NCBI RefSeq assembly: GCF_003014595.1
Contig: NZ_PYGK01000026.1
Span: forward strand, 1-64,000
DNA length: 64,000 nt
Reading direction: 5' to 3'
Source of the DNA: Chitinophaga ginsengisoli
GTDB taxonomy: Bacteria; Bacteroidota; Bacteroidia; Chitinophagales; Chitinophagaceae
Position 1 is the stretch's first letter. Every line of letters begins with the position of its first letter. The translations under genes and the position numbers were made by a program. The notes below the pieces were generated by a model, which was not told the origin of the DNA, searched no databases, and saw only the letters and a program-made list of their open reading frames with translations. Of the stretch, positions 51,395 to 62,600 are shown piece by piece.

Positions 51395-54300
51395 ATGATA
51401 CTGGAAATTAGTGAAAAGAGAAAGAGAGTAGTGGCATACCTTTTTCTGACGCTGCTTTACTTTGAAACGATAATCCCATCCTATGCCTTAGGTAATGCAC
51501 GAACGCCCGTTTATACAACGAGTGTAAGAAAAGCTCCCGCCGGGAATATGGCGGTACCATCTTCCCTGATCAAAGCACCGGTTGTTTCATTAAAAGGAAA
51601 CAAAAGCGTTGCGAAGGCATTTATAGGTGGTCCTACCCAGCCGGAGATGCAGTCATTTGCTTCAGTCAACAGCGCTAACATGGTTGATCTTTTTACGGGT
51701 GATTTCTCCTATTCTATTCCTTTACTGGATGTAGGAGGATACCCGGTCGCTATTGGCTATAACAGTGGTGTTTCTATGGACCAGGAAGCCAGTTGGGTGG
51801 GCTTAGGCTGGAATATTAACCCAGGGACGATCACACGTAATATGCGCGGTTTACCGGATGATTTTGAAGGTACGCAGGATACGGTGCAGAAGGTTACCAG
51901 TATAAAACCCAATAAGACATTTGGAGGATCTATAGGAGCCACCGTGGAGCTGGTAGGTTTTCCCCTGAGCGAAAGTGCCAAGGATTCCGGAGGTATTAGC
52001 GCGCAGGGTTCCATCGGTTTGTTCTACAACAATTATAAAGGGATTGGTGTTGAAAGCAGTGCCAGCGCAGGTATCAACGCCGGATCGGCAAGTATGGGAA
52101 CCTTGTCAGGCAGCCTGTCCATGACCAACAACTCGCAGGAGGGTGTCTCCGTGGGGACGTCAATGGATTATAACACGAGGTACCGGTATGAGCAGGATAA
52201 AGGTGGGTTTGGAGGTAGTATAGCCGTTGGTTCTACCTATAGCTCGCGCTCTGGTTTGAAGGCATTACAGCTTTCTGCAGGCTTGCAACAGTACGCGTAC
52301 TCCCGGAAAAATGAAAAATATACCCCAAGGGACGTAGTGGACGGATCGGCTAATCTCTCTTTTGCATATCCTACTTATACGCCTGGCATCTCTCTGCCTT
52401 ATACCAGTTACTCATTCAGCTTTACCGCAAAGCTAGGTTCCGCAACCAAAGTATTGCATCCTAACTGGTTCCTGAGTGCGTATTACTCTACACAGGAAAT
52501 CAAAAGTGCTGACCGCAGCCTGGCATTACCTGCCTATGGTTATCTGAATTATCAGCAGGCTGGTTCCAATGCAGCTGTGTTACTGGACTTTAACCGGGAA
52601 AAGGAAATGCCTTACCGGGAGAAGCCAGAAGTACCGAATATAGCGATACCAGCTTATACCTATGACGTTTTCGGCATGACCGGCGAAGGCACAGGTGGAA
52701 GTTTCAGGGCTTATCGGGGTGATATAGGATATGTGTTTGATCACCAGATGCGGACAAAAGATCTCTCTGGTGGAGCAAGTATTGATTTGGGCGGAGGAGA
52801 TCTGACCCATATGGGGATAGACGCACACCGCAACAGGGCATACACAGTTTCCGGCCCATGGATAGAAGAGAACCCGCTTGCTGCTAACGTCGCATTCAGG
52901 AAATCAGATAAGTCCTTCGAAGCGGCATACTTCCGGAATCCCGGAGAAATGACGATTAACGACACAGCCTTTTACCGGAATATCGGTGGTGATGATGTAG
53001 TGGCAGTTAACCTTTATCAGCCGGGCATCAGCAGCAGTGAATTGCGTACCACCAATATCCTCAATCGTTATAAGAACCAGCGGTTTGTGGGTAAACAGAT
53101 TGTAAATGCGAGGAATACGACGAGAGATAAACGCGACAAAAGAACACAGGTAATATCTTATCTCACAGCGGAAGAAGCTGGCCGCGGTGGCTTGTCAAAA
53201 TATATAGACAATTACAGAGAGAATACTTATGGAATTGATATGTGTGGAGTAGCACCTCCTGATGATACTGCACATGGCCTGAAGGGCGATTACTACGCAG
53301 GAAAAGGATTCGAGCAATTCCTGTTCAGCAGAATAGATCCTCAGATCAATTTCCAGAATAAGAATGCTTTCAATACAAACCTGCCGGCTGGTGTATCTCC
53401 TTTGAACGAATCATTCACCGTTCGCTGGAGGGGAAGATTGAAAGCGCCTGTTACCGGTACTTACACCTTTTATGTTGGTTCCGATGACGGCGACCGGTTT
53501 TATCTGAATGACACCATGGTAATTGATGTCTGGAGAGATGACCATCCCTATAGCCTGGAAAAGACAACGGTCAACCTGGTAGCAGGTGAAACCTATGATT
53601 TGAAGCTTGAACTCCTTCAGGGAAAAAGAGAAGCAGTGATGAAGCTTTTCTGGCAATATGGAGGTTTACCTGCGATGATCATTCCGCGGGAGAACCTTTA
53701 TCAGCCGGCGCAGGATACTTTCGCGGTGGCTGGTTTGCCCTTGTCAAAAGAAACCAGGATCAATGATTTCCGTAAGAAGAACCATATTTCTGAGATCGAT
53801 GTGTTAAACAAAGATGGCCGCAGGTACGTTTACGGTATCCCGGTATATAATCTCCAACAGAAGGAGGTGTCTTTCGCGGTAGATAAGTCCCGTGCCACAG
53901 TAGCAGGAGGGGTAGTAGGATATACGAGGGGCAGGGATAATTCTGTAGATAATCCAAATGGGATCGATCATTATTTCAGTAGCGAACGGGTACCTGCTTA
54001 TGCACATTCCTTTTTGCTGACAGGGGTATTGTCGCCCGACTACCAGGATCTCAAAGGTGATGGTATTACACCCGATGATCCGGGAGATGCTATCAAATTT
54101 AACTATACTAAAACAGCGGGTATTAAGAACCCTTCTCTATGGCGTATACCCGCAGGCAGTGATAGTGCCAGCTATAACGAGGGCCTTAAAACAGACAACA
54201 GGGACGACAAAGGAAACTATGTGTATGGTGAAAAAGAACTGTGGTACCTGAACTCGATCGAGTCGAAGAATATGATCGCCACTTTCAAAGTGAGCAAACG

Positions 54301-57300
54301 TGATGACCTGGCGGCGATAGATGAAAATGGCGTCAGACTGCCAGACCAGCGCGCACGTAAACTGGATGAGATCAACCTGTATACCAAAGCTGATTTTAAA
54401 GCACACGGTACAGCAGCCAGGCCGATCAAGACAGTCCACTTTGACTATAGTTATGAGCTTTGCCCGGGTGCCAACAAGCCGTTAAATAATAATGGTAAGC
54501 TGACATTGAAAAAGATATGGTTCACATATAATGGCAATGACACAACAGGACGAAGCAATCGTAACCCTTATGTCTTTTATTATAACAGTAATAATCCTGG
54601 TTACAGTCCAAAAGCGAATGACCGCTGGGGGAATTATAAAGACCCATTACAGAACCCTGGATCTTCCGCAGGGAACGTCATCACAAACGCAGACTACCCA
54701 TATTCCCTGCAGGATAGTACACTTGCCGCAACGAATGCTGCTGCCTGGACATTAGATTCTATAAGACTGCCATCGGGCGGTAGTATGAAGATCACTTATG
54801 AAAGTGATGACTATGCATATGTGCAGAATAAACGTGCAGCGCAGATGTACCAGATAGCAGGTTTCTCTGCTGGACAACCTTCTTCGCTGAGTGATCTGAG
54901 CGCTGATCTGTACGGGGTAATAGATTATATGTATGTGGCAGTGAATGTACCCTATGCAGTCAGCAGCAATGAAGAAGTATACAACAGGTATCTGCAGAAC
55001 ATGGATAAACTGTATTTCCGCCTGTTTGTGGAGATGCCGGGAGATAAGTTTGGTAAGGGACGGGAGTATGTACCTTGTTATGCGACGCTCGACCCCGGAC
55101 AGTTTGGTTTTATCAATGGTGGAAAGACCATCTGGGTAAGAATGAAAGCCATCGACCCTGCTGCAAAGATGAATACACCGAGAAGTGTGTATAGTCCGCT
55201 GGCACAGTCAGCCATTCAGTTCCTGAAGTTAAACCTTCCCTCCAAGGCATATCCCGGTTCAGATGTAGGAGATGATTTAAGTGCAGTAGATGCCATCAAA
55301 GTGCTGATGTCACAGGTAGATAACATCAACAATATGCTGCTGACATTCGAAGTGTCAACAAGGGTGAAGAAGTGGGCAAGGAATGTTGATCTGACCCGGA
55401 GTTACGCCCGTTTGAATAACCCTTATTATAAAAAGTATGGTGGAGGTTTACGTGTGAAGAAGGTGGTCATCCATGACTACTGGAATAAGATGACGAAACA
55501 GAAAGAATCTGTCTACGGTCAGGAATACCAATATACTAACACCCGCGATGTCGATGGAAAGAAAGAAGTGATCAGTAGTGGGGTAGCGTCTTATGAACCT
55601 GTTATAGGTGGAGAGGAAAACCCATGGAAACTGCCGGTAGAGTATAATCTGCAGGTATCGACATTAACACCGGTCGACAGAGGATATACGGAATTACCAT
55701 TTGGAGAAGGTTTTTTCCCTGCTCCTTCAGTAGGATATAGCAAGGTACGTGTAAGAACGATCCATGCTGATAAGACCCGCTCTGCAAATGGATATGAGGA
55801 GACTTGCTTTTATACGGGGTATGACTTCCCGACATTAACAGATATGAGCAATCTCGGAGATAACAAGAAGCGGTTCAAGCCACTGTTGTCAAACTTTCTG
55901 CATATCAATGCCCGTCACTTCCTGGCGTTAAGCCAGGGCTTTAAAGTAGAGCTGAATGATATGACAGGTAAGATAAAGTCACAGGCATCTTACGCAGAAA
56001 CAGACCCTGATAAAGCGCTTACCTACGCGGAGTATTTCTATAAGGTGGATGATCCACAGGCTTTATATAAACACCTGAATAATACAGTCAGTGTTATTTC
56101 CCCACAAGGAGATATTGACACCGCTACTACTATTGGTAAGGACGTAGAGCTGATGATGGACATGAGAGAGCAGCGCTCTGTGACTAACAGCAACAACCTG
56201 AATGTTAATGCTGACTTGTTTACTTTCTCCTTCCCGCCATTATTCCTGATTCCAATGGCATTGAATCTGATCCAGCGTGAAGAGACAAAGTTCCGTTCAG
56301 TAGCAGCAACGAAAATTATAAACAGGCATGGTATACTGGATAGTATCATCGCGATCGACAAAGGCAGCAGGGTGGCTACCCGCAATCTTTTATATGATGC
56401 TGAAACAGGCGATGTGTTATTGACAAGCACACAGAACGAGTTCAATGATCCCATCTACAATTTCAGCTTCCCTGTTGGTTGGGCATATGATGGAATGAGT
56501 GGTGCGTATAAGAACATCGGTTTGGTGATGAACAATATTAAGATGAGTAACGGGCGGATTGTAGAAGGACTGAACAATGATGCCACCAGTTATTTTGCTG
56601 CCGGCGATGAATTGTTGATTCATTCTCATCAAAGAGTAGTGGGGACAGATTGTGATCCGAAGTTAGCTACTTTCCCTGCATCTGCCTTTATCTATGCAGT
56701 AGATGCAAATGCAGTAAGCGGGGGAAAACCGGATATCTATTTCGTTGACAGGGACGGCCTGCCGTTTTCCGGAGATAGTATCTCATTAAAGATCGTACGT
56801 TCCGGACGACGTAACATAGCTGCTGCGGTGGGCAGCGTTACCAGTCTGACTAATCCGCTCAGAACTATAGCTGGAAAAAAAGTGCTTGTACTGGATAGTA
56901 CCAGCAACGTAGTGGCTGCTTCGGCAGTAGCCTATAACCAATTCTGGAAAGTTGTTGATAAGAAAAAGCAACAAACGTCTAATGTTTGTGTGACCGTACC
57001 ATATAGTCAATATGTGGGGGCAAATGGTGATTGTGGTATACGGTACTACGGTAACCAGGTACAGAGCAGGGTAATCAGAAAGAATGATTGTGGCAGCGGT
57101 GTAACGGGTACGAATGTAACCTATACGGTGCCTGCAAACAGGTATTCTTCGACTATCAGTGTAGCAGATGCGAATGCAATGGCATCGGCCGAGATAGACA
57201 GTGTGGGGCAGATATACGCCAATATCAATGGTAGCTGTGGTTATACTTATAAAAGCAGGGCTGATAGTGTGACGATTCAACATAATAGTTGTGATTCGGC

Positions 57301-57967
57301 CGCTATTCCGTTACCATATACTTATAAGGTCGCTGCAGGGACTTTCACCTCTACGATCAGCCAGGAAGATGCGGACGAACAAGTGAAACGACGTCTCAGA
57401 GATAGCGCAGTGATAAGTGCCGGTAACAATGGAAGCTGTTATTATAGTAATGATACAACAGGATTGTTGGTGTATCCGGTGTGTGATTCCGGCAAAGTGG
57501 CTACCGGTGTATATTATTCAATACCGGCCAATGTTGACACTTCAATGATCAGCAAGGCGGCGGCTAATGATAAGGCTCGTGCAAGGTTTGCACTGGCCGC
57601 GCAGATGTATGCAAATGCTTATGGCTGTGGAACACCAGTTGTTTATGTTAAAATGTTATTCGCGGACGCGCCAGGTAGTGATGAAGAAAATACATATGAA
57701 AAAATATCATTGGCTTTTTACGCTGATCCGGGAGCTACAATTCCTCTTTCTGTTACAGATTTAACAGTTAATTATTTGGTAACATTAGTTGATTGTTCCG
57801 GAAATGGTGGGCAGGATGTACCGTCCCAGAAGACGATTTTATGTAGTGGAACGACGACTGTTATTGGAGACAAGATCCTTACTCAATGGTCAGACAGTTT
57901 AGGTCACTGTAAGCAGTGGATGTATAAACTGCTTGTTGGTGCGGGATATACGGTGATAAATCAATAA
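51395..57967 (+). CDS. Giant exported PA14-domain protein of an RHS-like surface system
   Basis: This is a 2190-aa protein. A hydrophobic export segment (VVAYLFLTLLYFETIIPSYA) precedes NMVDLFTGDFSYSIPLLDVG and WVGLGWNINPGTITRNMRGL, the start pattern of Bacteroidetes RHS/SpvB-like giants. A PA14 domain lies at about 627-768 (LKGDYYAGKGFEQF, GTYTFYVGSDDGDRFYLND). Near the C-terminus (about 1860-2077) are three to four tandem repeats of the DUF5977 type, such as YTVPANRYSSTISVADANA and GQIYANINGSCGYTYKS. It starts a three-gene operon and probably sits at the cell surface. PA14 suggests carbohydrate binding. Confidence 0.8.
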   Translation: MILEISEKRKRVVAYLFLTLLYFETIIPSYALGNARTPVYTTSVRKAPAGNMAVPSSLIKAPVVSLKGNKSVAKAFIGGPTQPEMQSFASVNSANMVDLFTGDFSYSIPLLDVGGYPVAIGYNSGVSMDQEASWVGLGWNINPGTITRNMRGLPDDFEGTQDTVQKVTSIKPNKTFGGSIGATVELVGFPLSESAKDSGGISAQGSIGLFYNNYKGIGVESSASAGINAGSASMGTLSGSLSMTNNSQEGVSVGTSMDYNTRYRYEQDKGGFGGSIAVGSTYSSRSGLKALQLSAGLQQYAYSRKNEKYTPRDVVDGSANLSFAYPTYTPGISLPYTSYSFSFTAKLGSATKVLHPNWFLSAYYSTQEIKSADRSLALPAYGYLNYQQAGSNAAVLLDFNREKEMPYREKPEVPNIAIPAYTYDVFGMTGEGTGGSFRAYRGDIGYVFDHQMRTKDLSGGASIDLGGGDLTHMGIDAHRNRAYTVSGPWIEENPLAANVAFRKSDKSFEAAYFRNPGEMTINDTAFYRNIGGDDVVAVNLYQPGISSSELRTTNILNRYKNQRFVGKQIVNARNTTRDKRDKRTQVISYLTAEEAGRGGLSKYIDNYRENTYGIDMCGVAPPDDTAHGLKGDYYAGKGFEQFLFSRIDPQINFQNKNAFNTNLPAGVSPLNESFTVRWRGRLKAPVTGTYTFYVGSDDGDRFYLNDTMVIDVWRDDHPYSLEKTTVNLVAGETYDLKLELLQGKREAVMKLFWQYGGLPAMIIPRENLYQPAQDTFAVAGLPLSKETRINDFRKKNHISEIDVLNKDGRRYVYGIPVYNLQQKEVSFAVDKSRATVAGGVVGYTRGRDNSVDNPNGIDHYFSSERVPAYAHSFLLTGVLSPDYQDLKGDGITPDDPGDAIKFNYTKTAGIKNPSLWRIPAGSDSASYNEGLKTDNRDDKGNYVYGEKELWYLNSIESKNMIATFKVSKRDDLAAIDENGVRLPDQRARKLDEINLYTKADFKAHGTAARPIKTVHFDYSYELCPGANKPLNNNGKLTLKKIWFTYNGNDTTGRSNRNPYVFYYNSNNPGYSPKANDRWGNYKDPLQNPGSSAGNVITNADYPYSLQDSTLAATNAAAWTLDSIRLPSGGSMKITYESDDYAYVQNKRAAQMYQIAGFSAGQPSSLSDLSADLYGVIDYMYVAVNVPYAVSSNEEVYNRYLQNMDKLYFRLFVEMPGDKFGKGREYVPCYATLDPGQFGFINGGKTIWVRMKAIDPAAKMNTPRSVYSPLAQSAIQFLKLNLPSKAYPGSDVGDDLSAVDAIKVLMSQVDNINNMLLTFEVSTRVKKWARNVDLTRSYARLNNPYYKKYGGGLRVKKVVIHDYWNKMTKQKESVYGQEYQYTNTRDVDGKKEVISSGVASYEPVIGGEENPWKLPVEYNLQVSTLTPVDRGYTELPFGEGFFPAPSVGYSKVRVRTIHADKTRSANGYEETCFYTGYDFPTLTDMSNLGDNKKRFKPLLSNFLHINARHFLALSQGFKVELNDMTGKIKSQASYAETDPDKALTYAEYFYKVDDPQALYKHLNNTVSVISPQGDIDTATTIGKDVELMMDMREQRSVTNSNNLNVNADLFTFSFPPLFLIPMALNLIQREETKFRSVAATKIINRHGILDSIIAIDKGSRVATRNLLYDAETGDVLLTSTQNEFNDPIYNFSFPVGWAYDGMSGAYKNIGLVMNNIKMSNGRIVEGLNNDATSYFAAGDELLIHSHQRVVGTDCDPKLATFPASAFIYAVDANAVSGGKPDIYFVDRDGLPFSGDSISLKIVRSGRRNIAAAVGSVTSLTNPLRTIAGKKVLVLDSTSNVVAASAVAYNQFWKVVDKKKQQTSNVCVTVPYSQYVGANGDCGIRYYGNQVQSRVIRKNDCGSGVTGTNVTYTVPANRYSSTISVADANAMASAEIDSVGQIYANINGSCGYTYKSRADSVTIQHNSCDSAAIPLPYTYKVAAGTFTSTISQEDADEQVKRRLRDSAVISAGNNGSCYYSNDTTGLLVYPVCDSGKVATGVYYSIPANVDTSMISKAAANDKARARFALAAQMYANAYGCGTPVVYVKMLFADAPGSDEENTYEKISLAFYADPGATIPLSVTDLTVNYLVTLVDCSGNGGQDVPSQKTILCSGTTTVIGDKILTQWSDSLGHCKQWMYKLLVGAGYTVINQ

Positions 57968-57988
57968 ACTATTTATATAAAGAGTTTT

Positions 57989-59614
57989 ATGAGAATATAT
58001 TTTCGGGTATTAGCAATAACCCTGCTATCATTAAATATGGCTTTGGGTTCGCAAGCCCAGAGTTCAGGATCTTCCTGCACCTGCGAATGTCTGAAGCCGT
58101 TGTTCGACTATCTGATCACCTCACAAAGGTTATTCACAAAAGCCTCAGACGGTATGACATTAGCCGCGATCCTGGAAGATGCAAGAGATGCGGGATACAG
58201 TGTCTCGTATCCTCAGTGTGCGGTCCTGTCCCGCAATATAAACGGTGCTTTCTATGCTAAAACGCAGGCGACCAGCGCCACTACTTATCAGGCGCAGATA
58301 GGCGATTGTATGGTATCAATAAAATCCGTTAGTGGTAATGTAACATTCTATAATCTGCGGAGTGATGCCTGTGGCACTGATGGCTCTGTCACTTATCATG
58401 TAAATGGAGGTTCGACATTGGTTGCCCGTTTACAGGTAGATTCCTGTGCAAGTTGTACTCCCGCGACTACCAGTACTTGTGTGAGTGCCATTACAGGTGC
58501 TCCCGTCAACCCATATTTATACGGATTAGCAGGTAACTGGCGGCCTTCCAGCTCATACGTCTACTACAGCGACCGTAATGAGACGTCTTTGAATGAAGAA
58601 GCATATTTACGCAAAGCAGGTACTATCCGCAGCTTCTCTTCCTTCTGGAAGTTTGACAGCAACACCCTTAAAATGGTGAACGACACAGCCCAATGGGTCT
58701 GGAACAGTCAGCTGACGCTGGTGAACCGTAAAGGTGCTGAGTTGGAAAACAAAGATCCACTAGGACGCTACAATGCCGGCATATATGGTTATGACGATGC
58801 ATTGCCGGTAGCGGTAGCCCAGAACGCCAGGTACAGAGAGATCGCATATGAAGGATTTGAAGATTATGATTTCGGCGGAAGTCCTTGCGATGCTGTATGC
58901 GCAGTGCCAAGAAGTTTCGACTTCTCTTACTACAGGAGCAAGTTTGACACTACCGAACAACATACGGGAAAGTTCAGCCTCCGGGTAGATACAAGTGCCG
59001 GTATCAGCGCTGGAATAACAGGTACAGCGGATGATGGATTCGGTCTTACATTTAATAAGGCTCAGACGAGCTGCGATACAAGTATCTATGGCCTGGCAGC
59101 GATAAGTACGAATGCTAATGCGCTGATAACGTCTTTTTCTCCTATAGCAGGCAAGACGATCGTAGTCAGTGCCTGGGTGAAGGAATCGCAGGATTGTCAG
59201 GGCACTGCCTATGCCGGTAACAGGTTCTCTATACTGGTGAAGCAACCGGGTGACAGCAGCACCATAATAGCCCAGCCTAAGGGTGCTATTATTGAAGGAT
59301 GGCAACGTTATGAGGAAGTGGTGGCTGTGCCTGATGATGCCATCTCCATATCTATCGTCATGCAGGCGATAGCGGGGCATGCGGTCTACTTTGACGATAT
59401 CAGGATACATCCTTACAATGCCAATATGAAGTCGTACGTATATAACCCTTCAGATCTTCGCCTGATGGCAGAGCTGGATGAGAACAACTACGCGACCTTT
59501 TATGAATACGATGATGATGGTACACTCATTCGCCTGAAGAAAGAAACGGAACGTGGTGTTAAAACCATTACCGAAACGAGGAGTGCACTTTTAAAAGAAA
59601 ATACTGACAGATGA
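57989..59614 (+). CDS. Exported protein with carbohydrate-binding-like and RHS-like parts
   Basis: This is a 541-aa protein with a signal peptide (VLAITLLSLNMALGSQAQ). The N-terminal half has a Cys-rich start (SCTCECLKPLFDYL) and a segment with a CTCxC pattern; the middle (about 285-480) looks like a CBM-type jelly roll (FSLRVDTSAGISAGI, VVSAWVKESQDC, GWQRYEEVVAVPDDAIS, VYFDDIRIHPYNANM). The C-terminus (LRLMAELDENNYATFYEYDD, GTLIRLKKETERGVK) is the tail seen in Bacteroidetes RHS proteins. It overlaps the next gene by 4 bases (ATGA), so the two are coupled. Confidence 0.75.
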   Translation: MRIYFRVLAITLLSLNMALGSQAQSSGSSCTCECLKPLFDYLITSQRLFTKASDGMTLAAILEDARDAGYSVSYPQCAVLSRNINGAFYAKTQATSATTYQAQIGDCMVSIKSVSGNVTFYNLRSDACGTDGSVTYHVNGGSTLVARLQVDSCASCTPATTSTCVSAITGAPVNPYLYGLAGNWRPSSSYVYYSDRNETSLNEEAYLRKAGTIRSFSSFWKFDSNTLKMVNDTAQWVWNSQLTLVNRKGAELENKDPLGRYNAGIYGYDDALPVAVAQNARYREIAYEGFEDYDFGGSPCDAVCAVPRSFDFSYYRSKFDTTEQHTGKFSLRVDTSAGISAGITGTADDGFGLTFNKAQTSCDTSIYGLAAISTNANALITSFSPIAGKTIVVSAWVKESQDCQGTAYAGNRFSILVKQPGDSSTIIAQPKGAIIEGWQRYEEVVAVPDDAISISIVMQAIAGHAVYFDDIRIHPYNANMKSYVYNPSDLRLMAELDENNYATFYEYDDDGTLIRLKKETERGVKTITETRSALLKENTDR

Positions 59615-62600
59615 GACCATTTTTATTATCCCTGAATCATATGAAATCTCTGGTACTGGCCTGCCTGTTGCTGATGATGGCGATGGCCGGTCAGGCGCAG
59701 TCTATGATCTCGCTGAAGCGGACACTGAGTGGTAGCAGCGGGCAGATCGCCAAAGACTCTGTTGCTACGGTAACAGATAGCCTGTATTTCAATCCGGCAG
59801 TACTCAATTCGCTGGATACGCCTTATAAAGTGAGGAACATCATCACGTTTAAGATCAACGAATATTCCGCTATAGCGCTACCGGCCACATTTACAGCCAA
59901 TGTGGCCATCAGGATCATTTACACAAGACCTGACCTTCAGCAGGATTCTGTAGACAGGACTTTATCTATCAATTATGTAGATACCAGTACCTATACCAGC
60001 AGAAGTAGTTTTGTGTTTAACAATGCGCACCAGGTAAAGGTACGTGTGCTCAGTCTGACTGTGACAGGCAGTGGCAGTACTGACGTTAAACCTGCTTTAG
60101 CGCTTGACAATGAAATGCAGGTCTACCCTGTATATAAATTGTCCTGCACGGACAATGCCGTAAAAAGCTTCACGTCTATTCAGCCTGTGAGTCAGAATGA
60201 TGCTGATGAACTCAGCGTCAGCTGGGCAACAGTAATTGGTTCAGACGTCTATGACCTTGAGTGGGCATACATCGATTCAAGTGCGTTAAGGGTAAACAGG
60301 TATGGGAATCCTATTAATACCGCACTGATATTTAAGAATAATGCATCCCGTGTAACGATCAGTGGAAATGGCAGTAATGCCGGGAATAGTTATAATATCC
60401 CATTACTATACGATCAGGAAGGTGTACTTTATTTCAGGGTAAGAGCGGTGCAGGAAAAGGAGCGTAATGTACGTATAGAGACGGCATGGAGTTCCACTTT
60501 CCCCGGTGGATTGGGCAGTTATCCGTTCAGTGGTCATCAGACAGCGCTGAACTGGCAGGCTACTACCAGCTTTGCAGAGGAAGGTAAGCGTAAATCTGTT
60601 GTACAGTATTACGACGGTAGCCTGAGAAGCCGGCAAACAGTCACAAAGGATAATACAACCAATACCACTATTGTAGGCGAGACTTTCTACGATCACCAGG
60701 GCAGACCCACGATCCAGGTAATGCCTTCGCCTACATTGAATAGTATCATCAAATATTCACCAGGGTTCAATACAGGTATCAATAGTGCCGAGTATGACAA
60801 AGGACAGTATGATACACTGCCTTCTCCGGCAAACTTTCTGACGGCGAGTGCCAAACCGATGGCAACCAGCACTGGTGCTAATCAGTATTATTCTCCGAAT
60901 AATCCGGATACATCAGGTTTTAACAAGTTCATTCCTGATGCGGAAGGTTATGCTTTCACGGAGACTGTTTATACCCAGGATAATACCGGCAGGATCAGTC
61001 GCCAGGGTGGGGTAGGACCGGTATTCAGGATCGGCAGCAATCATGAGACGGAATACTACTATGGTTCTCCCGGAGTAAACGACCTGGATGCCCTCTTCGG
61101 CACAGATGCGGGCGATAGAACGCACTATTTCAAGAACATGGTCCAGGACGCGAACGGACAGTATGCGGTAAGCTATGTAGATATGCATGGCCGTACAGTA
61201 GCGACTGCGCTCGCCGGCAGACCGGATAGCGCTAGTCTGTCTGACCTGTCATCTTATAGCGAACAGACTGTTACTGATACCTTATCCACTAAGAACAGTA
61301 ATATCATCAAGGACCTGACACTGGAAAACAGGCAGAGCCAGCTGGTAACAATAGGTGGTAACCACATCTTTAACTACCAGCTAAAGGCGCCTGTAATAAA
61401 ACTGAGTGGTTGCCAGGGACCGATATGCTTCAATGGTTTGTATGATCTTGAAATAAAGATCACGGATGATGCTTATAACCAACGTTTAGGCGGTAAACCT
61501 TTTGATACAGTATTCCACAACTATAACCTGGACAGCATAAAGGCGGATTGCAGTATCCAGCCGAGGGATTTCAATGTCTCCTTTACAGTGAACCTGCCTA
61601 AAGGAAACTATGAGATCACCAAGCAGCTGACCATTAATCGTGAGGCGCTGGAATACTACAGGGATAGTATCTTCCTGAAGCAGAACACCTGCATCACACT
61701 TGATCAGTTCATCCAGCAGCAGCGCTCTTTGCTGGCGACGGCGCAATGTGTACCTGATTGTAAATCCTGTAGGGATAGTATTGGTACCTGGGCGGAGTTC
61801 TGGGCCAAATATCCGGCGCTGATAGGACAAGCAGTGGAAGATTCTGCGCTCTACAAAGCACAGGCATTATCTGATTACAATAAGGCTGTTGAGAACTGCG
61901 ATGCTTTATGTAATAGCACCAGCGATGCTGCAGACATCCGTAAGGCAATGCTGCTGGACGTAACCGCACCTTCAGGACAGTATGCCAATCCGGATGATAG
62001 TACTACAAACATTTATTCCATATTCTATCATAAGGATCTGGGTTACCTCCCTCCATACAGGCGCGATACTGTCTATTATATGAATGAGGCAGGTTTACCT
62101 GATATGGTATATGACGACGAAACGCAGGCATATGTCAAACCGCAGCAGTTATCGCCTAAAGTATTTGCCGCTAAGTTCAAGGATTCCTGGGCGGAGGCAT
62201 TGCTGAAATTCCATCCTGAGTATTATAAATACCTGGCCTTCCTGAAGCATAAGCCCAGCTATGATTGGGACAGAAAATTGGAGGCTATCGAGGACTATAA
62301 AACAGCGAGAGATAGTGGTTACCTGAACCCTATAGCAGATACTACTTTTATTTTCACTGCAGTACAGGCCAACAAAGATCCGCTGGCTTCAGAGAATTCT
62401 TTATGGAATACACAGCTCAAACAGATCCTGACCAGCTATAACAGCCAGATAGCTCCGGACAATAGCCTTTCTATGTGGAGTATGGCTACCATCAGTGTAA
62501 AATGCAAGGACGCTGAAAAGGGTTGTTTTGAAAGGTATATATCATATGCAAATGCATTTAATGAGAATGTGTTATGTACAGGAGATCTTGATATGGCCTG

